12,934 nucleotides of DNA from CAYJAD01 sp964372165 (GTDB lineage: Bacteria; Desulfobacterota; Desulfovibrionia; Desulfovibrionales; Desulfovibrionaceae), in contig CAYJPT010000061.1 in the NCBI GenBank assembly GCA_964372165.1, positions 1 to 12,934 of the forward strand, read 5' to 3'. The notes below the pieces were generated by a model, which had not been told where the DNA came from, did no database searches, and saw only the letters and a program-made list of their open reading frames with translations. Shown here piece after piece: positions 7,002 through 12,516 of this stretch. Within the stretch, counting starts at the first letter, position 1; the number at the start of each line of letters is the position of its first letter. The translations under genes were made by a program, and so were the position numbers.

Positions 7002-9086
7002 TCAATATGTAAAAATAAAGGGTTTATGAGTATATTGATAAATAACACTTCGTAAATTTGCGGGATCAAATGGTTTGGTAATATGCTCTTGCATACCTGC
7101 AGCCTTACTTTTTTGCTGGTCCTGCGCTAAAGCATGTGCAGACATGGCAACAATTGGTATAGAGTCAAATTCCGTAACTGTACGAATTTTTTGAGTTGCT
7201 TCTAGACCATCCATGTTTGGCATTTGTATATCCATCAATATAATATCATAATTATTAATTTCTAGTTTTTCAAGCGCAATGAGGCCATCTCCAGCAGTAT
7301 CAACAATGCAACCATATTGCTGAAGTAGTTCCATTGCAATCAATGTGTTAATTTCATTGTCTTCTACCAGTAAGATGCGCACACCTTCTATATTTTCGTC
7401 TTCAGCTATTGGTGTTTGTGTTGTATTATCATCTTGAAGTACTTTGTCTTTTGCATCTATATCAAATTCAATACTGCATGTGAAAGTAGAACCTTTATTT
7501 AATGTACTTTTTACTGATATTGTTCCACCCATGCGTTCAACTAAACGCTTAACAATGGCAAGGCCAAGACCTGTTCCACCATAGGTTCTAGTAGTAGATT
7601 TGTCCGCTTGGGTATATTCTGTAAAAACATTATCAAGCTTATCTTTGGCTATGCCAATGCCAGTATCAGCGACAATAATATCTATACTTTGTTTGTCATT
7701 TTTAATGCCTCTTGCGCATATATCAAGATGTACATTGCCTTTTTGCGTGAATTTAATAGCATTATTGGTAAGGTTCAAAATTATTTGCGATAATCGTAAT
7801 GAGTCACCTTGTAATAATTGCGGTATATTTTCATCAACTGAGCAATATAGCTGAATGCCCTTTTTTTCAACCGTTGGTTGTAAAATAGCTTTTACCTCAA
7901 AGATGAGTTCTGTGAAATTAAATGATGAACAATCCAATGGTAATGTTTCATTTTCATTTTTTGAAAAATTAAGAATGTCATTAATAATAGCTAAAAGTTT
8001 ATTGGATGAAATATCTATATTGTTGAGATATTGCTGAATTACTTTATCTTCATTAGCTTTAGATGCAAGATGTGTCATTCCCATAATACCATTAAGTGGT
8101 GTACGTAGTTCATGACTCATGTGCGCTAAAAAAATACCTTTGGAAAGATTGGCTTCATGTTCCAAAACTTGCTCACGCTGTAATTGCAAAGAATCTGTGA
8201 TATCAAGGGCTATAGAAATACGAGCATTTTCTACATGCTCCCATTGCATGCAAAAATCAATAATTTTGTAGTGATGATTTGTAAGTAAGTTTTGATGATG
8301 CCACACATATGGTGGTTCATCTTTTTTTAGTTGGTCATTGGTGCAAAAAGGGCAAGGTTCATCTAAGTTTTGAAAAAGTTTGTGACATGGAAGTTGGGAT
8401 AATTTTTCTAAATTAAAAAGATCTCTAATAGCCTTATTGTAATAGAGCAAAGAATAATTATCCATCCTCGATATATATATCGGGAAAGGAAAAGCGTCTA
8501 AAAGTGAGTGTACTTGCTCTTTTTTTTGCTTTAAAATTTGCTGTGTTAAGAAATAATTTTTTGCATTATTAATTAAATTACCCAAAATAATGATTGTATT
8601 TGTTATTTCTTGTGCGGACGAAAATGTTGTGTTGCAAATATCAACACCAAACATGCCTGTAGTTTTACCTTGCTTAAAAAGCGGTATGGTAATAATGGCT
8701 GCCACATTTGCTTTTTGTAGTATTTTACGAGTCGAAGCGTGCGGAATGCTATTAACATCACTTGCAATAAAAGGTTGACCATTTGATAGAGTGTGTAACA
8801 ACCCACCTTCTTCTTGCAAATCTTTTAAATCAACATTTTGAAACTTTTTCTTGTTAGAGATTATACCATCCTGTACCCACTCATGCGTAATAGACCAAAG
8901 CTCATCAATCACTTTGAAAATATAGGTACGACTAAATTGTAGCACCTCTCCAATGTCTTTTAATGTATCTTCAATGAATTCTTTTTCGCTTGGTGCGTTA
9001 AGCATGCGCGATGAAATGCGTGAGAATAAGGCTATGTGCTCTGCTTTGCATGAGATGTAGTCGTAGGTGTCATTCATTTTAGACAT
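7002..9086 (-). CDS. Cytosolic GAF-PAS hybrid sensor histidine kinase, paralogue of the adjacent kinase
   Basis: The 694-aa protein has the same architecture as its neighbour throughout: GAF-like (about 15-178), PAS (about 192-298), HisKA with His325 in MSHELRTPLNG, and an ATPase domain with Asn442, DTGIGI at 474-479 and GGTGLGLA at 503-510. The receiver has Glu575/Asp576, Asp619 in ILMDIQMP, Ser649 and Lys671. No transmembrane segment is seen. The PAS domain keeps Cys234-His235, Cys245 and Cys248 (CHx9CxxC) but lacks the neighbour's additional cysteines. The start is ATG 9086, preceded on the minus strand by TGGAG; Met4 has no such site. It is transcribed first, 56 nt before the second kinase, with no terminator between them, so the two probably form an operon created by duplication. 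Ligand and partner regulator are unknown. Confidence 0.9.
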   Translation of the reverse strand: MSKMNDTYDYISCKAEHIALFSRISSRMLNAPSEKEFIEDTLKDIGEVLQFSRTYIFKVIDELWSITHEWVQDGIISNKKKFQNVDLKDLQEEGGLLHTLSNGQPFIASDVNSIPHASTRKILQKANVAAIITIPLFKQGKTTGMFGVDICNTTFSSAQEITNTIIILGNLINNAKNYFLTQQILKQKKEQVHSLLDAFPFPIYISRMDNYSLLYYNKAIRDLFNLEKLSQLPCHKLFQNLDEPCPFCTNDQLKKDEPPYVWHHQNLLTNHHYKIIDFCMQWEHVENARISIALDITDSLQLQREQVLEHEANLSKGIFLAHMSHELRTPLNGIMGMTHLASKANEDKVIQQYLNNIDISSNKLLAIINDILNFSKNENETLPLDCSSFNFTELIFEVKAILQPTVEKKGIQLYCSVDENIPQLLQGDSLRLSQIILNLTNNAIKFTQKGNVHLDICARGIKNDKQSIDIIVADTGIGIAKDKLDNVFTEYTQADKSTTRTYGGTGLGLAIVKRLVERMGGTISVKSTLNKGSTFTCSIEFDIDAKDKVLQDDNTTQTPIAEDENIEGVRILLVEDNEINTLIAMELLQQYGCIVDTAGDGLIALEKLEINNYDIILMDIQMPNMDGLEATQKIRTVTEFDSIPIVAMSAHALAQDQQKSKAAGMQEHITKPFDPANLRSVIYQYTHKPFIFTY

Positions 9087-9201
9087 GCAAACTCCATTGT
9101 CTTAGTTCAAGCAAGATATAATTTTAATAATATTGTTAGTAATTATTACGTACTATTTCATAATTCACCCTCAGTTGCAAGAAGAAAATATGTACTTAAA
9201 C

Positions 9202-9231
9202 ATTATAACGTTTGATTTTTCACTAAATTAA
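9202..9231 (-). promoter_or_regulatory. Possible promoter of the kinase pair
   Basis: On the minus strand a perfect TATAAT occupies 9207-9202, with a poor -35 (TTAATT, 9231-9226) at 18 bp. It would give a leader of about 110 nt. In such AT-rich sequence a chance TATAAT is likely, so this is weak. Confidence 0.25.
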
Positions 9232-9233
9232 GG

Positions 9234-9315
9234 GTCCTGCACAATTATTTTTTAGTTCTATTTTTATGTTTTTGCAGTAAATTTGCATTTATTTAAAAAT
9301 CTACTTGTGCAGGAC
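9234..9315. repeat. 82-bp inverted-repeat element, MITE-like
   Basis: GTCCTGCACAA at 9234-9244 is matched by its exact reverse complement TTGTGCAGGAC at 9305-9315. The inner flanks continue as imperfect complements (T-rich at 9248-9253 against A-rich at about 9294-9299). Such perfect 11-bp ends around an AT-rich core with no reading frame resemble the termini of a small non-autonomous mobile element. No target duplication was recognised. Alternatively it is a long hairpin in a leader RNA. Confidence 0.45.
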
Positions 9316-9323
9316 AAAAGCCT

Positions 9324-9437
9324 CAAAAATCAATCATTTAACGGCGAAGCAAAGCTCCACCTATTCTTGATTTTTGGTCGCATTGACTATCGTCAACGCT
9401 CCAAAAGACTCCACACAATGAATTATGCAGGAGTCTT
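9324..9437. other. Cluster of three hairpins, possible structured RNA or element remnant
   Basis: Three inverted repeats follow one another. CAAAAATCAA 9324-9333 pairs with TTGATTTTTG 9367-9376. TTGAC 9383-9387 pairs with GTCAA 9392-9396, extendable past one mismatch to 9380-9399. AAGACTCC 9405-9412 pairs with GGAGTCTT 9430-9437. The segment is richer in GC than its surroundings and has no sustained reading frame. It could be an RNA fold or part of the repeat region it adjoins. Confidence 0.35.
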
Positions 9438-9626
9438 AAATTGATAGCTTTGAAAAAATGCATTTGGGATTCTGTTGAAATATACAACATGAAAAATCAA
9501 ATGTTAGACATATGTGCACGCCGAATGAGAGCAAAAAACCACGCTTTTTTGCGTCCCACAGGGCGAATGAAGGCAGTGTGCCTTTCTGCTTTATTTTGCT
9601 TGCAGAATAAATCAGCATTTCCTTAA
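9436..9626. repeat. Repeat-associated segment with overlapping short frames on both strands
   Basis: Open frames of about 60 codons run on both strands here (+ 9441-9626, - 9436-9618). Neither has a ribosome-binding site or a recognisable domain. The plus frame ends inside the repeat motif AATCAGCATTTCCTTAA at 9610-9626, which recurs at both ends of the window. The segment includes a perfect hairpin, GCAAAAAA 9531-9538 with TTTTTTGC 9545-9552, and a smaller one around 9569-9584. I read it as part of an interspersed repeat rather than a gene. Confidence 0.35.
9610..9626 (+). repeat. Copy of the AATCAGCRTTTCCTTAA repeat
   Basis: The 13 bases AGCATTTCCTTAA at 9614-9626 are identical to window bases 1-13. 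The longer 17-bp form matches the reverse complement of 12881-12897 with one difference (A for G). It is probably the end of a repeat or insertion element. Confidence 0.5.
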
Positions 9627-9856
9627 TTTGTGCTACAATGAATTTATATACTGCTATGTAGTTTTACTCAAAAAAATTGTAAAATATGTTAGGATTAGTT
9701 TTTTATCGTCTAATTGTGCATTAAACTTTATGTAAAGCTTTTACAAGGGATAACACATAAAATTGCAGTGAGTAATGTATTTAATGACTGAGGATTAATT
9801 TAAACGATAAATTTGCTTGAACACAGTATGTTTTTGTGTTAGCCTGTTATCTGGCT

Positions 9857-9911
9857 TTGTGAATTTTTTTTGAAAACATGATGTTATTGTGAAAGTTACA
9901 TTTTTTTGTGA
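9857..9911 (+). promoter_or_regulatory. Three upstream TTGTGA half-sites
   Basis: TTGTGA occurs at 9857-9862, 9887-9892 and 9906-9911. The last lies within the palindrome TTTGTGACAAA (9905-9915). All face the same way as the left half of the Rex-like operator at 9938-9955. Half-sites in AT-rich DNA are easily fortuitous, but three within 55 bp of the full site may indicate auxiliary binding. Confidence 0.3.
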
Positions 9912-9929
9912 CAAAGGTTTAAAGACACC

Positions 9930-9958
9930 TTGACATTTTGTTAAATTTTTCACAAAAT
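9930..9958 (+). promoter_or_regulatory. sat promoter
   Basis: A perfect -35 TTGACA (9930-9935) is followed after exactly 17 bp by CAAAAT (9953-9958), four of six matches to the -10 consensus. Transcription would begin near 9966 and give a leader of about 75 nt. The Rex-like operator overlaps the spacer and the -10. Confidence 0.55.
9938..9955 (+). promoter_or_regulatory. Rex-type operator in the sat promoter
   Basis: TTGTTAAATTTTTCACAA matches the Rex consensus TTGTGA-N6-TCACAA at 11 of 12 defined positions (T for G at the fifth base). It lies inside the -35/-10 spacer and covers the start of the -10, so a bound repressor would block RNA polymerase. Rex senses NADH/NAD+, and in Desulfovibrio vulgaris it is known to repress sat. 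Rex itself is not encoded in this window. Confidence 0.6.
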
Positions 9959-10018
9959 ACTTTATCGAATTGATGTGACACCTTTTAATGGTGTGGGGTA
10001 ACGTTAACAAATACAAAA

Positions 10019-10034
10019 AAACCTTTGGAGGTTT
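10019..10034 (+). promoter_or_regulatory. Hairpin over the sat ribosome-binding site
   Basis: AAACCT 10019-10024 pairs perfectly with AGGTTT 10029-10034 around a TTGG loop, so the Shine-Dalgarno GGAGG (10027-10031) lies partly in the loop and partly in the stem. A second leader hairpin, ACACC 9978-9982 with GGTGT 9990-9994, lies upstream. They could tune translation of sat or stabilise its mRNA; no known riboswitch was recognised. Confidence 0.35.
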
Positions 10035-10039
10035 CAACT

Positions 10040-11311
10040 ATGTCCAGATTGGTTCCACCACATGGCGGTAAGGGTCTTGTATGCTGCTTACTTGAAGGCG
10101 CTGCTCTTGAAGCAGAAAAAAGTAAAGCTGCAGGCTTAAAGCAAATTGAAATTTCTTCTCGTGCCAAGGGCGACCTTATCATGATGGGTATTGGCGGTTT
10201 TTCTCCGCTAAATGGCTTCATGAATAAAGCTGATTGGAAAAGTGTTTGCGAAAAGATGACCCTTGCTGACGGTACTTTCTGGCCTGTGCCTGTGACCTTA
10301 GATATTTCTAAGGAAGATGCTGACGGCTTAAAAGCTGGTGACGAAGTTGCTTTGGTACGCAAAGGCGAAGTAATGGCTACTTTAAAAGTAGAAGAGTGCT
10401 ACGCAATGAGCGAAGATGATAAAAAATGGGAAAGTGAACTCGTATTTAAAGGCGAAGGTCCTGACTCTGAAAAATTCTGGGAAGTAGCTCTTGAAGATCA
10501 CCCTGGTGTGCAAATGGTTATGCAACAACAAGCATTTAACCTTGCTGGTTCAGTAAAAGTTCTTTCTCAAGGTGACTTCCCTGAAAAGTTCAAAGGTGTA
10601 TATCTAACTCCTGCAGAACTTCGTGCAAGAATGGATGAGCGTAAATGGGGTAAGGTTGCAGCATTGCAATTGCGTAACCCAATGCACCGTTCACATGAAT
10701 ATCTTGCCAAAATTGGTGTAGAAGTATGCGATGGTGTTGTTATCCACTCATTAGTTGGTGCGTTAAAGCCAGGCGACATCCCTGCTGAAGTTCGTGTAAA
10801 GTGCATTGACACCTTGGTTGAACATTACTTTGTAAAAGAAAATGTTATTCAAGCTGGTTATCCGCTTGATATGCGCTATGCCGGACCACGTGAAGCTTTG
10901 CTACACGCAACTTTCCGCCAAAACTATGGTATTAACAACTTGCTTGTTGGTCGTGACCATGCAGGCGTTGGTGACTTCTACGGCATGTTTGAAGCTCAAG
11001 ATATCTTCTTGAAAATGCCTAAAAATGCTGACGATGCAAAGAACTTGCTTTGCATGAATATGAATATTGACTGGACATTCTACTGCAAAAAGTGTGACGG
11101 TATGGCATCCATGCGTACTTGCCCACATGGCAAAGACGATCGTGTTATCCTTTCCGGCACAAAACTTCGCAAAATGCTTTCCGAAGGTGCTGATATTCCA
11201 GATCACTTCGGTCGTGATGAAGTTCTCGTTATTCTACGTGAATACTATGAAGGTCTTACTGAAAAAGTTGAAGTTAAGATGCAGCGTGCTGCTTCTGGCT
11301 CAACCATGTAA
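10040..11311 (+). CDS. sat: Sulfate adenylyltransferase (ATP sulfurylase)
   Basis: Sat joins sulfate to ATP to make adenosine 5'-phosphosulfate and pyrophosphate, the activation step of dissimilatory sulfate reduction in the cytoplasm. The start is ATG 10040, 8 nt after GGAGG; an ATG 15 nt upstream lies over the Shine-Dalgarno region. The 423-aa product is close to Desulfovibrio Sat in size. It has the nucleotide/sulfate motif QLRNPMHRSHE (210-220) and VGRDHAGVG (303-311). It also has the cluster Cys349, Cys352, Cys361, His363 (CKKC...CPH), equivalent to the three-Cys/one-His Co/Zn site described in Desulfovibrio ATP sulfurylases. It appears monocistronic, with its own promoter, Rex-like operator and terminator. 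No APS reductase or pyrophosphatase gene is adjacent. Confidence 0.97.
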   Translation: MSRLVPPHGGKGLVCCLLEGAALEAEKSKAAGLKQIEISSRAKGDLIMMGIGGFSPLNGFMNKADWKSVCEKMTLADGTFWPVPVTLDISKEDADGLKAGDEVALVRKGEVMATLKVEECYAMSEDDKKWESELVFKGEGPDSEKFWEVALEDHPGVQMVMQQQAFNLAGSVKVLSQGDFPEKFKGVYLTPAELRARMDERKWGKVAALQLRNPMHRSHEYLAKIGVEVCDGVVIHSLVGALKPGDIPAEVRVKCIDTLVEHYFVKENVIQAGYPLDMRYAGPREALLHATFRQNYGINNLLVGRDHAGVGDFYGMFEAQDIFLKMPKNADDAKNLLCMNMNIDWTFYCKKCDGMASMRTCPHGKDDRVILSGTKLRKMLSEGADIPDHFGRDEVLVILREYYEGLTEKVEVKMQRAASGSTM

Positions 11312-11325
11312 TTATAATTAATATT

Positions 11326-11361
11326 AAAAAGGGGAGGGCTTGTCTTCTCCCCTTTTTTTTT
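11326..11361 (+). terminator. Intrinsic terminator of sat
   Basis: GGGGAG 11331-11336 pairs with CTCCCC 11347-11352, extendable by A5/T5 outer pairs, with a 10-nt loop and a run of nine T (11353-11361). It starts 15 nt after the sat stop and ends only 17 nt before the lplA start. Confidence 0.9.
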
Positions 11362-11378
11362 GCCTATGGGTGTGAAAT

Positions 11379-12374
11379 ATGTACGGTGTTTTTGTTGAAT
11401 CCACAGTGCCAGCTTATAACTTAGCTTTGGAAGAATATCTTTTTAATAATTTGCAAGAGCATGATGCGGGTTACTTTTTGCTGTGGCACAATGCGCCTTG
11501 TATTATTGTTGGACGCCATCAAAATACCTTACAAGAAATTAATGCAGAACTTGTTAAGCGATATGATTTGCCAGTAGTTAGGCGCATGACAGGCGGTGGT
11601 GCTGTATACCATGATCTTGGTAATGTTAATTTTTCTTTTTTACGACCCCTGCATGAAAATGAAAAAAATCGCATAGATTTTGGTGTTTTTTTGCAAAATA
11701 TTTTGAATGCACTGCAAGCTCTTGGAGTACAGGCAGAATTTAGCAGTCGTAACGATCTCATTTGTGATGGTCGGAAATTTTCTGGTAGTGCTCAGTTACG
11801 CCGCGCAGATAATGGTGTTAGGCGTGTTTTGCATCATGGCACTTTAATGGTTAATCTAGATCTTGACATGCTTGGTGCTGTACTCACCGGTGCTCCAGAT
11901 AAATATTTATCAAAGGGTATTGCATCCATTAGAAGTCGTGTGGTTAATTTATCAGAATTTTTAACTATTGGCATGGATGAATTGAAACAGTCACTTATGA
12001 AAGCTTGTGCCCATGAGGTTATAAAGCTTGATGATAAAATTTTAACTGCAGCTCATGCCTTAGCTAGTGAAAAGTATGCTAGTAATGCTTGGAATTATGG
12101 AGCATCGCCACCCTTTACTGAAAAACGCCGCGAGCGTTTTGCTTGGGGTTTAGTTGAATGTCATATAGATGTGCAAAATGGGCATATCAAAAAACTTAAA
12201 ATTTATGGTGATTTTTTTGCCCAAGCGCATATAGAAGAATTTGAACAATTATTTATTGATGCTGAGTATTCAGCAAGTGCAATAAGTAAAATTCTAGAAT
12301 CCATTGATTTAGATTGCTATTTTTCCGGTTGTGATATTGAAAGCATGCGAAATTTTTTTGTAAATTCTAGATAG
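11379..12374 (+). CDS. lplA: Lipoate-protein ligase A
   Basis: LplA activates free lipoate with ATP and attaches it to a lysine of acceptor proteins such as GcvH or 2-oxoacid dehydrogenase E2 subunits, allowing lipoate scavenging. The 331-aa product is near the E. coli LplA length. It shows the lipoate-binding motif VRRMTGGGAVYHD (67-79), GRKFSGSAQ (131-139) with the conserved Lys133, HHGTLMVN (152-159), and the hinge motif WNYGASPPF (238-246) leading into the accessory C-terminal domain. Both domains are present in one chain. The start codon has only a weak upstream GGGTG. The gene begins 17 nt after the sat terminator with no obvious promoter of its own. Its last codons and stop lie in the left end of a hairpin repeat. 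Its acceptor proteins are not encoded here. Confidence 0.95.
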   Translation: MYGVFVESTVPAYNLALEEYLFNNLQEHDAGYFLLWHNAPCIIVGRHQNTLQEINAELVKRYDLPVVRRMTGGGAVYHDLGNVNFSFLRPLHENEKNRIDFGVFLQNILNALQALGVQAEFSSRNDLICDGRKFSGSAQLRRADNGVRRVLHHGTLMVNLDLDMLGAVLTGAPDKYLSKGIASIRSRVVNLSEFLTIGMDELKQSLMKACAHEVIKLDDKILTAAHALASEKYASNAWNYGASPPFTEKRRERFAWGLVECHIDVQNGHIKKLKIYGDFFAQAHIEEFEQLFIDAEYSASAISKILESIDLDCYFSGCDIESMRNFFVNSR

Positions 12375-12516
12375 TGTAGTCAAATTGCAAATTTTTGAGT
12401 TTTGTCAAGGAAGATGAACGAGCTTTGAGGCAGTGTATATAGACATACATGACCGAAAACGCATGTGAAATCTGATGCAGAGAAAACCAAAAAGGCGCAT
12501 TTTACGACAGTATCTA
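12368..12516. repeat. MITE-like 149-bp long-hairpin element overlapping the lplA 3' end
   Basis: The ends are imperfect inverted repeats: TAGATAGTGTAGTCAAAT on the left (from 12368) and, reading back from 12516, TAGATACTGTCGTAAAAT. Pairing continues inward, with TTTTTGAGTTTT (12392-12403) against AAAACCAAAAA (12483-12493), giving arms of about 36-40 bp. A small stem (TGTAT/ATACA, about 12434-12449) sits near the centre. Both ends finish in TA, as expected for elements of the Tc1/mariner-IS630 type that duplicate TA (inference). There is no transposase. The lplA stop TAG (12372-12374) lies inside the left end. Confidence 0.6.

Larger units (their letters stand above)
9087..10039. other. Kinase-sat divergent intergenic region, 953 bp
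   Basis: No convincing protein gene was found. From left to right it holds the kinase-operon leader and possible promoter (about 9087-9231), an 82-bp inverted-repeat element (9234-9315), three successive hairpins (9324-9437), a segment with overlapping 60-aa reading frames on both strands (9436-9626) that ends in a repeat motif, an AT-rich stretch, and the sat control region (about 9850-10039). The middle part, 9234-9626, is best explained as repeat or mobile-element debris rather than as a gene. Confidence 0.6.

Noticed and set aside
9441..9626. Small 61-codon protein gene on the plus strand
   Set aside because: No ribosome-binding site and no recognisable domain; an opposing frame of similar length covers the same DNA, and its end lies in a repeat motif.
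10025..10039. Upstream ATG for sat
   Set aside because: It overlaps the Shine-Dalgarno region itself; ATG 10040 is correctly spaced from GGAGG.
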